From Candidatus Sumerlaeaceae bacterium (GTDB lineage: Bacteria > Sumerlaeota > Sumerlaeia > Sumerlaeales > Sumerlaeaceae): a DNA stretch of 64,000 bases. The stretch is taken from positions 58,244-122,243 of the forward strand of contig JAOAAY010000008.1 in NCBI GenBank assembly GCA_026418615.1, given 5' to 3'. Under the pieces are notes generated by a model that was not told the origin of the DNA, did no database searches, and saw only the letters and a list, made by a program, of their open reading frames with translations. The position numbers and the translations under genes were made by a program. Below, piece by piece: positions 26,252 to 34,630 of the stretch; position 1 is the first letter of the stretch, and each line of letters starts with the position of its first letter.

Positions 26252-27349
26252 TTACAGCAGGGCAAGGGCGGCGTCGGCATTGAGGCGCAGGTCGCAGGTA
26301 CGGTGATCATCGCGCAAATGGTAGGCAAGGCCGGCGATCATGGCGGCGTTGTCGGTGCACAGGACGGGGGGCGGGAAGACAACCCGGGCATGGGGCAGGG
26401 CTCTGGCCGCAGCGGCGCGCAAGCGGCGGTTGCAGGCAACACCGCCGACAATAGCGAGATGCCGGCAACCAGTCATTTCCAAGGCTGCGCGCGCCTTGGC
26501 CAGCAGCACATCCACGACCGCCTCCTGAAACGAGGCGCAGACATCTGCCAGCAGCGTCGGGTCGGTGCGCACTCGGTCGGCGCCGAGTTCGCGCACAAGC
26601 AGCAGGACGGCCGTCTTCAGGCCGCTGAAACTGAAGTCGAGATTGCCGCTCGAGCGCATCGGGCGCGGCAGGTCGAAACGCGCCGGGTCGCCGTCCGCCG
26701 CGACGCGGTCAATAAGCGGCCCGCCGGGATAGCCGAGGTCCAATAACTTCGCCACCTTGTCAAATGCTTCTCCGGCTGCATCATCCACGGTTTCGCCGAG
26801 CACCTCATGGCAACGCGGCGACCGGCACAGGATCAGGCTGGAGTGTCCGCCGGATACGACGAGCCCGACATAGGGATACTCGAGCGGTTGCCCGGCCTCT
26901 GGCGGGGCATGAGCGCTCTCGCGGCCGGAGCCGTCGGTTGCCTCCGGATCAAGCACCACCAGCCGCCACGCCGCGCCGCCGCCACCCACGAAGGGCGAAT
27001 AAAGATGGGCCGCAATATGATGAACCGGGATGAGCGCCTTTCGGCGGGCAAACGCGATCGCCTTGGCCGTCTCCACGCCCACCAGCAGCGCGCCGACAAG
27101 CCCCGGACCTTGCGTCACTGCTACCGCGTCGGGGTCGCCCAACGAGGCGCCGGCCTCGCGCAGGCAAGCATCAATCATGGGGATAAGCCGTTGGATGTGG
27201 GCCCGCGAGGCCAACTCCGGCACCACGCCCCCGAAGCGGGCATGAATGCGCACCTGTGAGGCCACATGGCTGGCAAGCACGCGGCACCCGTCCTCGACCA
27301 GCGCCACCGAGGTTTCGTCACACGAGGTTTCTATCCCCAAAATCAGCAT
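26252..27349 (-). CDS. tsaD: tRNA threonylcarbamoyladenosine biosynthesis protein TsaD
   Basis: 365 residues. TsaD transfers the threonylcarbamoyl group to A37 of ANN-decoding tRNAs together with TsaB and TsaE. Signature parts: GIETSCDETS at the N-terminus, the metal site HHIAAH (H111, H115), LVVSGGHSSL, GEAFDKVAKLL-YPGGP and GGVACNRRLR, plus the C-terminal CTDNAAMI. The segment between HHIAAHLYSPF and YPYVGLVVSGGH is about 35 residues longer than in E. coli TsaD and is Gly/Ala/Pro-rich. No tsaB or tsaE gene is adjacent. The gene is divergent from the site-2 protease operon, with about 95 bases between starts. Confidence 0.96.
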   Translation of the reverse strand: MLILGIETSCDETSVALVEDGCRVLASHVASQVRIHARFGGVVPELASRAHIQRLIPMIDACLREAGASLGDPDAVAVTQGPGLVGALLVGVETAKAIAFARRKALIPVHHIAAHLYSPFVGGGGAAWRLVVLDPEATDGSGRESAHAPPEAGQPLEYPYVGLVVSGGHSSLILCRSPRCHEVLGETVDDAAGEAFDKVAKLLDLGYPGGPLIDRVAADGDPARFDLPRPMRSSGNLDFSFSGLKTAVLLLVRELGADRVRTDPTLLADVCASFQEAVVDVLLAKARAALEMTGCRHLAIVGGVACNRRLRAAAARALPHARVVFPPPVLCTDNAAMIAGLAYHLRDDHRTCDLRLNADAALALL

Positions 27350-27444
27350 AAGGCATAGCGTCGGTCCGGCCAGTTGTAGATGTCAAACGCTGGCGCGGTT
27401 TCCGCCGGCGCATCTCGGCAGCAGGAAACAGGAAGGGTGCTACG

Positions 27445-28545
27445 ATGAAATGGTCGCTCTGGGTAGGCCGGATTTCCGGTATTGATGTGTACATCCATTT
27501 CACCTTCGTCCTGCTCGTTGCCTTCCTTGGTTTGGTGTTCTATCAAGCCGGCGGCAGCCGTGCGGCCGCCGACGGCGTCATGTTCCTGCTGTCGGTGTTC
27601 GGCTGCATCCTTCTGCACGAGTTGGGCCACGCGCTGGCCGCTCGCGAATTCAAGATCAAGACCCGCGACATCACGCTCTACCCCATCGGCGGAGTGGCGC
27701 GGCTGGAACGCATGCCGGACAAACCTTTGCAGGAATTGTGGGTGGCGCTGGCCGGCCCGGCAGTGAATGTTGTCTTAGCGGCAGCCCTGTATGGCATTTT
27801 AATGGCACAAGGCCAAATGCAGCCTATGGGCGGCATGACGGTGACTCAGGGGCCCTTTTTAGAGCGCCTGATGATGGTGAATATTTTCCTGGTCCTCTTC
27901 AACATGTTGCCCGCGTTCCCGATGGATGGCGGGCGCGTTCTGCGGGCGTTGCTGGCCACGCGGCTCGAGCACGAGCGCGCCACACAAATCGCGGCCGGGC
28001 TCGGCCAGTTCATGGCTGTACTCTTCGGCTGTTGGGGATTGCTGTCGGGCCAGGTTATGCTTCTCTTCATCGCCTTCTTCGTGTGGATCGGTGCGGCTCA
28101 GGAAGCGGGCGCAGCCCAGATGAAGAGCGCCATTGGCGGGATCCCGGTGTCGGGCGCCATGATCACCGACTTTCATGTTGTGCACCCGCATGACACGCTG
28201 CGTCGTGCCTGTGAACTTGTCATCGCGGGTTCCCAGCATGATTTTCCGGTCGTGTGGAACAACGAGGTCTTGGGGATTCTCACGCGCAAAGATCTCATAA
28301 CCGGCCTCGCCCAGAAGGGAGAAAACGCCAGCGTGAGTGAGGTGATGAACCGCGAGTTTCAGACGGCCGACGCCAGCGACATGCTCGACAGCGTCTTGGC
28401 GCGTCTCGACGGTGCGGAGTTGAGCACCATGCCTGTCACGCGCAACGGTCAATTAGTGGGCTTGCTTACGGCCGAGAATATCGGAGAATTGGTTATGATC
28501 AAATCCGCACTCAAGGCGCGCCGTCAGTCTGCGCCTGCGGAGTAA
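27445..28545 (+). CDS. Site-2 protease (M50) with tandem CBS domains
   Basis: 366 residues. About six membrane segments make the N-terminal ~225 residues. The zinc-binding HELGH (H58, E59, H62) lies in one helix and the third ligand D161 in NMLPAFPMDGGR. Residues ~235-355 form two CBS motifs (VSGAMITDFHVVHPHDTLRRA, VSEVMNREFQTADASDM), usually adenine-nucleotide sensors. This layout matches the SpoIVFB-like group of intramembrane proteases, which cut membrane-bound regulators. AGGAAG lies about 9 bases before ATG. The stop is 20 bases before an ABC ATPase gene, making this the likely first gene of a five-gene operon. The substrate is unknown. Confidence 0.93.
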   Translation: MKWSLWVGRISGIDVYIHFTFVLLVAFLGLVFYQAGGSRAAADGVMFLLSVFGCILLHELGHALAAREFKIKTRDITLYPIGGVARLERMPDKPLQELWVALAGPAVNVVLAAALYGILMAQGQMQPMGGMTVTQGPFLERLMMVNIFLVLFNMLPAFPMDGGRVLRALLATRLEHERATQIAAGLGQFMAVLFGCWGLLSGQVMLLFIAFFVWIGAAQEAGAAQMKSAIGGIPVSGAMITDFHVVHPHDTLRRACELVIAGSQHDFPVVWNNEVLGILTRKDLITGLAQKGENASVSEVMNREFQTADASDMLDSVLARLDGAELSTMPVTRNGQLVGLLTAENIGELVMIKSALKARRQSAPAE

Positions 28546-28565
28546 ACGACCCGACCGGAGGGCAG

Positions 28566-29519
28566 ATGATGGCGGGGAGACCGGTTATCGAAATTGACGA
28601 TCTGGTCGTCGAGTACGGGCGTGGCCGCAAGGTGACCCGCGCAGTGGACGGCATTTCGCTGCGGGTAAACGAGGGCGAATGTGTCGGCTTTATCGGCGCC
28701 AATGGGGCAGGCAAATCCACGACCATCAAAACGCTGATGGGATTTATCTTCCCGACGCGAGGGACGGTGCGCGTATTCGGCAGCGAGGCAGGAACCGTCG
28801 AAAGCCGGCGGCGTATCGGATACTTGCCCGAGGTGGCCCTGTACTACCCGTTCATGAAGGCACGCGAGTTGCTCGAGTTGTACGGCGGGTTGCAGGGGCT
28901 GTCGCGTTCGGAGTTGAGGCGAAAAATCCCGATGCTTCTCGAGGAGGTCGGCCTCGCGGGAAAAGGCGAGACACTTTTGCGCAACTTCTCCAAGGGGATG
29001 CAGCAGCGTCTGGGCATCGCACAGGCGATCATCGCCGACCCCGAGGCGCTCATCTTCGACGAACTGTCGAGCGGACTCGACCCCGTCGGCAAGTTCGACC
29101 TGCGTCAGGTCCTGCTCAAACTCAAAAGCGCGGGGCGCACGATTTTCTTCAGTTCGCATGAGTTGACCGAGGTCGAGAGCCTGTGCGACCGGGTGGTGAT
29201 GATTCACAAAGGGCGCATCGTGACCGAAGCGACTGTGCGCGATTTGATGAAACCCCTCAATGAGTTCGGCGTCATTTTTGAGATGCCCAACGGACGCGAG
29301 ATGCCGCCAGCCGTGGCCGCGCACCAACCCGAGTGCGACGGCGGTCGCTGGCGGGTGACCATCCGCGACCCAGCCGACTATGCGGCGGCGGTGGCCGCTC
29401 TCACAGCCGCCGGGGCCAGTATCGTCAGCACCGCGTCGCGAACGCGCTCGCTCGAGGACTACTTCATCAGCCTTGTGCGCAGCGGCGACGGCACTGGCGG
29501 CAGAGGCGATGCGTCATGA
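28566..29519 (+). CDS. ABC-2 type exporter ATP-binding protein
   Basis: 317 residues. Walker A GANGAGKST, signature NFSKGMQQRLG, and Walker B ALIFDELSSGLDP; here the usual DEP is DEL, an unusual change right after the catalytic Glu. The switch His is in SSHELTEVES. A ~100-residue C-terminal extension follows, as in exporters paired with ABC-2 permeases. GGAGGG precedes the ATG. It is 20 bases after the site-2 protease gene and overlaps the next permease gene by 4 bases (ATGA), so translation is coupled. It should energise the two downstream permeases; the cargo is not identifiable. Confidence 0.93.
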   Translation: MMAGRPVIEIDDLVVEYGRGRKVTRAVDGISLRVNEGECVGFIGANGAGKSTTIKTLMGFIFPTRGTVRVFGSEAGTVESRRRIGYLPEVALYYPFMKARELLELYGGLQGLSRSELRRKIPMLLEEVGLAGKGETLLRNFSKGMQQRLGIAQAIIADPEALIFDELSSGLDPVGKFDLRQVLLKLKSAGRTIFFSSHELTEVESLCDRVVMIHKGRIVTEATVRDLMKPLNEFGVIFEMPNGREMPPAVAAHQPECDGGRWRVTIRDPADYAAAVAALTAAGASIVSTASRTRSLEDYFISLVRSGDGTGGRGDAS

Positions 29520-30316
29520 GGGCTGTCTGGCTCATTGCGCGATCTGTGCTCGTCGAGGCCGTTCGCCGCAAGGAGATCTATGTCATCGTCCTCGCATCCC
29601 TTGGGCTCATCGGTGCGGTGATGACGGTGGATTTTTTCCGCCTCGAGGGACTGTCCAAGTTCTACAGGGAAATTGCACTCAAGATCATGGGCGTCGCGAC
29701 GGCCCTGACGGTGATCGTGCTGGCCGCGCGCCAGTTGCCGCGCGAGTTTGAAGCACGCACCATTTATCCCCTGCTGGCCAAGCCCATCAGCCGAACCACC
29801 TTTTTGCTCGGGAAATTGTTGGGCGTCATGCTCGCTGCCGGATTCTGCTTCACGCTGTTTTCCGCCGTATTCCTTGCGGGCACGCTCTATCTCGGATCCG
29901 GGCTCCACGCGGGGTTGTACGCGCAGTATTTGTACCTCCAGATGATTCAGATGCTCGTCCTGGCCACGATGGCTTTCCTGCTGTCGCTGCTGATGAATCT
30001 CGACGCGGCCATCACCCTCGGCGCGGTTTTTTACGCGCTCTCGTCCGTGCTGATGAGTGCGGTGTCGTATATTTACGACTGGGTCGGCGCGGTGGGCAAA
30101 GTCGTGTTGCTGGCGCTCACCATTTTGCTGCCCCAGTTGCCCCTGTTCGATCTGTCCGAGAAAACCGTTCATGCCGAGCGAGTGACACTCGGCGGCGAAT
30201 GGACTTGGACGGCGCTCGACGCGCCGACCATGGCCATGCTCACCGCCTACGGCGCTGTCTTTGCCGCCGTGTACTTCGGACTCTCCCTGCTGCTTTTCCG
30301 GAGGAAGCCGCTATGA
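29516..30316 (+). CDS. ABC-2 family permease, first of two
   Basis: 266 residues with about six membrane segments. The N-terminal ~20 residues (WLIARSVLVEAVRRKEIYVIVL) and the LPREFEARTIYPLLAKPISR loop are typical of ABC-2 (NosY/GldF-like) permeases, where this loop touches the ATPase. ATG overlaps the ATPase stop, and its own stop overlaps the next permease start, each by 4 bases, so the three proteins are made in step. The second permease has a closely similar loop (ELEARTLHPLLAKPVSR), so the two probably form a heterodimer. Confidence 0.9.
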   Translation: MRAVWLIARSVLVEAVRRKEIYVIVLASLGLIGAVMTVDFFRLEGLSKFYREIALKIMGVATALTVIVLAARQLPREFEARTIYPLLAKPISRTTFLLGKLLGVMLAAGFCFTLFSAVFLAGTLYLGSGLHAGLYAQYLYLQMIQMLVLATMAFLLSLLMNLDAAITLGAVFYALSSVLMSAVSYIYDWVGAVGKVVLLALTILLPQLPLFDLSEKTVHAERVTLGGEWTWTALDAPTMAMLTAYGAVFAAVYFGLSLLLFRRKPL

Positions 30317-31122
30317 GCACGGATTCGGCCGCCATCCCCGCGCCCGAGTCGTCGCTGCGGCCGGTTGCGCTTGTGGCCCGTGCCGTGGTCCTCGAAACCG
30401 TGCGGCGGCGCGAGTTTTATGTGCTGGCAATCTTCATGGGGATTTTTCTGGCCGGCGCACTGATTGCTGAGATTGTGGGAATCGAAAATCCGGCAACCGG
30501 CACCTTTATCCTCGATCTGGGCCTGAGCCTCTGCGTCGTGTTCTCGCAACTTGTCACGCTGCTGACGGCCGCGCGTCAGATCCCGGACGAACTCGAGGCG
30601 CGGACCCTGCATCCGCTGCTCGCCAAGCCGGTCTCGCGCGGTCAATGCTTGATGGGCAAATGGCTGGCGTCGGTTTTTGTCGGAGTGTTTGCTCTCGGCG
30701 TCATGCTTTTGATGGGCTGGGTTCCCGCGCCCAAGATGGAACGCTATTACGACCTGACGCTTCTTCAGGCGCTCGTGCTGCAAGTGGCGGCATTCTGCGT
30801 GATCGCAGCGTTGGCTTTGCTCTCTTCCCTGTTCATTCCCAAGATGCTGAACATGGTTTTGCTGGCAATCATTGTCTTCAAGAGTTCAACGATCATCGGA
30901 TTCCTGCAAGCGCGTGCGGCTGGGACGGCCTTGGAGGATGTGGTGCGCTGGCTGACGGGATACATTCCCGACTTCAGCCATTTCAACTTGGTGCAGGCCT
31001 ACACGGGCGGTGTGGAACCGGTAGGATTCGAAACCTTCACGCTGCGGCTGGCCTACGCAGCCGTCCTGAGCACAATCTATCTGGCAGCGGCGGTGTGGGT
31101 GTTCAACCGCCGCACAGTGTGA
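30313..31122 (+). CDS. ABC-2 family permease, second of two
   Basis: 269 residues with about six membrane segments. A ~20-residue Ser/Pro-rich N-terminal lead precedes ALVARAVVLETVRRREFYVLAIF. The conserved loop is PDELEARTLHPLLAKPVSR, followed by LMGKWLASVFVGVFALGVMLL. It is paralogous to the gene before it and translationally coupled to it. A 13-base gap with GAGGAGGGGG separates it from the His-rich TPR gene. The pair plus the ATPase should form one exporter or a membrane-remodelling ABC complex. Confidence 0.9.
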   Translation: MSTDSAAIPAPESSLRPVALVARAVVLETVRRREFYVLAIFMGIFLAGALIAEIVGIENPATGTFILDLGLSLCVVFSQLVTLLTAARQIPDELEARTLHPLLAKPVSRGQCLMGKWLASVFVGVFALGVMLLMGWVPAPKMERYYDLTLLQALVLQVAAFCVIAALALLSSLFIPKMLNMVLLAIIVFKSSTIIGFLQARAAGTALEDVVRWLTGYIPDFSHFNLVQAYTGGVEPVGFETFTLRLAYAAVLSTIYLAAAVWVFNRRTV

Positions 31123-31135
31123 GGAGGGGGCGGCG

Positions 31136-32287
31136 ATGAAAGCCACTGCGCGCGTCGCCAGCGCTGCAGCACTGGCCCTTTTCCTGGTCAGCCCGATCCT
31201 CCCCCTGCAGTTGTCAACCCAGACAGTGGGCGGCGGGCGTGGCGACAGTGTCGAAGCAGCCGAACAGCGCAACGCCAGCGCCTTTGCTATCATCTTGGGC
31301 GAGTTTCGCACGAATGTCAGCGACATGATCTTCATCAAGACCGAGCGCTACCTCGACAGCGGCATTGCTTACCTGCCCCATATCAACACAGATGCCATGG
31401 CCCAGTCGGGCGAGATCGAGACGCGCAGACGGCAGCCCGCCGGGCATGACGCCACAACCTGCACCGACCCATCCCATCACCATGATCACGACCACGACCA
31501 CGATCACGACCACGACCACGCAACGAGCGAAACGGACCATGAATCGACAGACAGCGTAGCGGCTCTGCAGCGTCAGGTGGAGCAGGGGCTGACAACGGCC
31601 AAGATGAGAGAGGCTGCGGCTCTCAAACCGGGCGAGACGACGGGACACGACCACACCCACGAATTTGTGGATACGATCATCCGAACCGCTGAAAAGGATT
31701 TCCGCGGTTTCATCGGCCATCTCGAGCGCCGGGTCAAGCCATGGCGCGACCCGCGCCTGCCCCACCGCCATACGGCGGGCACAGAACTCCTGCCGTGGTA
31801 CCGATTGGCCACCATGAGCAACCCGCAATTTGTGCGCGGATACCTTATCGGGGCTTGGTGGCTGAAAAAGCAGCGCACCGAGGAGCAAACCCTGGAGGCT
31901 CTGAAGTTTATCGAGGAAGGGATCGCCAACAATCCGAACGCCTTCCAGTTGCACCTGATGCGCGGCCACATTCTGCGCGCGCTCAAGCGCGATGCCGAAG
32001 CCCTGCAATCCTTCCGCCGCGCGGCAGACCTGGGTATTGCCCAACGCCCCCCAGACGGCAAAGAGGGGCCGACTTGGACCTCATACAACGAAGACGACAT
32101 TACGGCCGCAATCCTGCTTTCGGTGTTCATCGAGCGCGACACCAAGGGACGCGAGGCGGCGCTGACACTCGCACGCGAGTATCGGTCACGGATGGAGACT
32201 TTCCCGCCCCTCGACCGCGTCATCCGCTCCCTCGAGCAACCAACGCAGACGCCGCAAGGCAACGCTAACGCTTCCGACAGCCCTTGA
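31136..32287 (+). CDS. Exported TPR-like protein with a long His-Asp metal-binding tract
   Basis: 383 residues. A hydrophobic N-terminus (SAAALALFLVSPILPL) serves as signal or anchor. Residues 114-128 are HHHDHDHDHDHDHDH, a likely Zn/Ni/Co/Cu-binding tract, with more His around it (GHDATTC, TGHDHTHEF, PHRHTAG). The C-terminal half holds TPR-like helices (QTLEALKFIEEGIANNPNAF, HLMRGHILRALKRDAEALQSFRRA). The first ~80 residues (LGEFRTNVSDMIFIKTERYLDSG) resemble TPR proteins I recall next to ABC-2 exporters in other environmental bacteria. The gene closes the protease-ABC operon, implying a periplasmic or membrane-anchored partner of the exporter, perhaps metal-responsive. That function is inference. 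Confidence 0.85.
   Translation: MKATARVASAAALALFLVSPILPLQLSTQTVGGGRGDSVEAAEQRNASAFAIILGEFRTNVSDMIFIKTERYLDSGIAYLPHINTDAMAQSGEIETRRRQPAGHDATTCTDPSHHHDHDHDHDHDHDHATSETDHESTDSVAALQRQVEQGLTTAKMREAAALKPGETTGHDHTHEFVDTIIRTAEKDFRGFIGHLERRVKPWRDPRLPHRHTAGTELLPWYRLATMSNPQFVRGYLIGAWWLKKQRTEEQTLEALKFIEEGIANNPNAFQLHLMRGHILRALKRDAEALQSFRRAADLGIAQRPPDGKEGPTWTSYNEDDITAAILLSVFIERDTKGREAALTLAREYRSRMETFPPLDRVIRSLEQPTQTPQGNANASDSP
31475..31519 (+). repeat. In-frame CAC-GAC/GAT hexamer repeat encoding the His-Asp tract
   Basis: Fifteen codons alternate His (CAT/CAC) and Asp (GAT/GAC), mostly as the hexamers CACGAC and CACGAT. The number of units can change by slippage, so tract length may vary between strains without a frameshift. 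The mix of GAC and GAT shows that it is not a fresh perfect expansion. Confidence 0.8.
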
Positions 32288-32356
32288 CTCGAACCGGGCC
32301 GTTCCCTATGCCGCCCCGTTTACCGTGAACGCATCACTTGTTGATGGAGGCATGAA

Positions 32357-33604
32357 GTGACGGATTTCGGGGCGATCCGCGCCCAAGCCGCACGCTATGA
32401 ACGGGACATGGTGGCTTTCCTGCGCGACCTTGTCGCGATCCCGTCCGAAAGTGGACAGGAAAAAGCCGTGATCGAACGCATCCGGGCCGAGATGAAAAAG
32501 ACCGGCGCTTTTGACAAGATATGGGTGGACGGCTTGGGAAATCTGCTGGCCACCGTGGGGCGCGGACCGCGCCTGATCGCTGTGGACGCCCATGTGGACA
32601 CGGTCGGAGTCGGGACCCGGAGCGAATGGAAGCATGACCCGTACAAGGGGAAGGTGGCGGACGGGATGGTTTGGGGTCGCGGCGCCGGGGATCAGGAGGG
32701 CGCCGTGCCGGCGATGGTTTACGCGGCAAAGATTATCAAGGATCTCGGCCTGCGCAGCGATGAGTGGACCCTGTTGCTGACTTGCACGGTGATGGAGGAG
32801 GACTGCGACGGGCTTTGCTGGCAATACATCGTGCGCGAGGACAAACTGCGGCCCGAGTGCGTGGTGATCACGGACTCGACCAACTGCGCCGTGCTCCGAG
32901 GCCAGCGCGGCCGCATGGAAATCGGCGTGCGCACTTTTGGCAAGTCATGCCACGGCTCCATGCCCCACAAGGGCGTCAACGCCGTCTATAAGATCGCCCG
33001 CATCATCCGCGAGATCGAGCAACTCAACGAACGCCTGAAGTCTGATGATTTTCTGGGAAAAGGCACCATCACGGTCTCCTACATTGACTGCCAGACCCCC
33101 AGCCTGTGCGCGGTGCCCGGCAGCGCCTATATTCACCTCGACCGCCGCCTGACAGCCGGCGAGACCAAGGAACAGGCGCTGGCCGAGGTGCGCGACGCGG
33201 TCCGGCGTGCAGGCGAGCAGGCCAAAGTCGAACTCCTGCGCTACAGCGCCCCCGCCTACACCGGATTGGTTTATGAGACGGATAAATACTTTCCAACCTG
33301 GTGCTATGACGAGGATGCGCCGCAGGTCGCGGCTGCGGTGGACACCCACAAGCGCCTGTTCGGCCGCCCACCCAAGGTCGGCCGCTGGACTTTCAGCACC
33401 AACGGCGTGGCCATCGCCGGCATGTTCGGCATCCCATGCGTGGGCTTTGGTCCCGCCGAGGAGGCCGTGGCCCACACCGTCAACGACCGTGTTCCCATCG
33501 AGCATCTCACCCGCTGCGCCGCCTTTTACGCGGCCTATCCCGGCGTGTACTGCGCCGCCAACCCCAAACCTGTGAAATCGAAGAAAGGCAAAATTGGACG
33601 ATGA
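32357..33604 (+). CDS. ygeY: M20-family hydrolase of the YgeY type
   Basis: 415 residues. M20 metal-site motifs: VDAHVDTVG (His, Asp), GRGAGDQEG (bridging Asp), MEEDCDG (catalytic and metal Glu pair) and a C-terminal VAHTVNDRVP (His). The family resemblance is to YgeY, an E. coli dipeptidase-like/aminoacylase hydrolase from the yge-xdh purine and selenium-linked cluster. The GTG start was chosen because an ATG six bases earlier runs into a stop; GGAGG lies 6 bases upstream of GTG. Its stop overlaps the start of a YgeW-like carbamoyltransferase gene by 4 bases (ATGA). The same pair is near-neighbour in E. coli, which supports a shared pathway releasing an amino acid from a carbamoylated or acylated precursor. 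YgeX is absent here. Confidence 0.85.
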   Translation: MTDFGAIRAQAARYERDMVAFLRDLVAIPSESGQEKAVIERIRAEMKKTGAFDKIWVDGLGNLLATVGRGPRLIAVDAHVDTVGVGTRSEWKHDPYKGKVADGMVWGRGAGDQEGAVPAMVYAAKIIKDLGLRSDEWTLLLTCTVMEEDCDGLCWQYIVREDKLRPECVVITDSTNCAVLRGQRGRMEIGVRTFGKSCHGSMPHKGVNAVYKIARIIREIEQLNERLKSDDFLGKGTITVSYIDCQTPSLCAVPGSAYIHLDRRLTAGETKEQALAEVRDAVRRAGEQAKVELLRYSAPAYTGLVYETDKYFPTWCYDEDAPQVAAAVDTHKRLFGRPPKVGRWTFSTNGVAIAGMFGIPCVGFGPAEEAVAHTVNDRVPIEHLTRCAAFYAAYPGVYCAANPKPVKSKKGKIGR

Positions 33605-34629
33605 ATCTCAAGGGACGCGACTACATCGAGACGCAAGACTGGGCTCTTGAGGAGATTGAGTATTTGCTCGATCTGGCCGACCGGCTCAAAGACGATTTCA
33701 AGAACGGACGGCCAACGCTTTATCTGCCGCACCAGACCATCTATTTGCTGTTTTTTGACAAGTCCACGCGCACGCGCAACGCCTTTGAGGCGGGCGCCAC
33801 ACAACTCGGCGCGCATGCGCACTTTCTCGACTCGTCCGCCACGCAGATCGCCCACGGTGAGACAGCCCGCGACACGGGCATCATCCTCGGCAGCATGGGA
33901 CACGGCATTGCCATCCGCCACGACCTGATCCCCGGCGCGGGCAATTCCTACATGCGCGAGGTGGCCGCGGCCACGGATGTGCCCGTGATCAATCTGCAGT
34001 GCGACATTGACCACCCCACCCAGACCCTCGCCGATCTCCAAACGATTCGGGAGATTTTCGGGCGCAACCTGCGCGGCCGCCGCATCGTCGTCAGTTGGGC
34101 CTTTGCTCCCTCCTATGCCAAGCCCCTTTCCGTGCCGCAGGGGCTGATCACGCTCATGCCGCGCTTCGGCCTTGATGTGACGCTCGTGCACCCACCGGAA
34201 TACAAGTTGATGCCCAAGTGCATGGAAGACGCGCGCCGCAATGCCGCCGAGGCCGGCGTAAAGTTCGAGGTCACGGACGACATGGACGCCGCATTCGAGG
34301 GCGCCGACATCGTTTATCCCAAGAGTTGGGGCGCTTATGATCTCATGATGGAGCGGTTGTCGCTCGACTCGCAAAAGGCACTGGCGGAAAACGAGCGCGC
34401 CTGCCTCGAACTCAACGCAAAATATCGCGACTGGATCTGCGACGAGCGGCGTATGAAACTGGCCAAACGCGAAGCCATTTACATGCATTGCCTGCCGGCC
34501 GACCGCGGCAACGAAGTCACGGACGCCGTCATTGACGGCCCGCAGTCCGTGGTTTTCCAAGAGGCCGAAAACCGGCTTCACACGGCCAAGGCTATCATGG
34601 CTTCAGTGATGCGCGAGCGGCCGTTCTGA
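33601..34629 (+). CDS. ygeW: YgeW-like knotted carbamoyltransferase
   Basis: 342 residues of the aspartate/ornithine carbamoyltransferase superfamily. Carbamoyl-phosphate site: STRTR (S55-R59); also HPTQT and HCLPAD. The segment WAFAPSYAKPLSVPQGLI matches YgeW proteins rather than ArgF or PyrB, as do GNSYM and VYPKSWGAYD. The YgeW substrate is not settled, although 2,3-diaminopropionate has been discussed for this neighbourhood. ATG 33601 overlaps the YgeY-like stop, so the two are coupled. It should act in the cytoplasm as a trimer. It converges with the acyltransferase gene, with almost no gap. Confidence 0.9.
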   Translation: MNLKGRDYIETQDWALEEIEYLLDLADRLKDDFKNGRPTLYLPHQTIYLLFFDKSTRTRNAFEAGATQLGAHAHFLDSSATQIAHGETARDTGIILGSMGHGIAIRHDLIPGAGNSYMREVAAATDVPVINLQCDIDHPTQTLADLQTIREIFGRNLRGRRIVVSWAFAPSYAKPLSVPQGLITLMPRFGLDVTLVHPPEYKLMPKCMEDARRNAAEAGVKFEVTDDMDAAFEGADIVYPKSWGAYDLMMERLSLDSQKALAENERACLELNAKYRDWICDERRMKLAKREAIYMHCLPADRGNEVTDAVIDGPQSVVFQEAENRLHTAKAIMASVMRERPF

Positions 34630-34630
34630 G

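Noticed and set aside
31475..31519. Tandem hexamer repeat considered as a CRISPR or regulatory repeat
   Set aside because: It is in frame, encodes the His-Asp tract and has no spacers.
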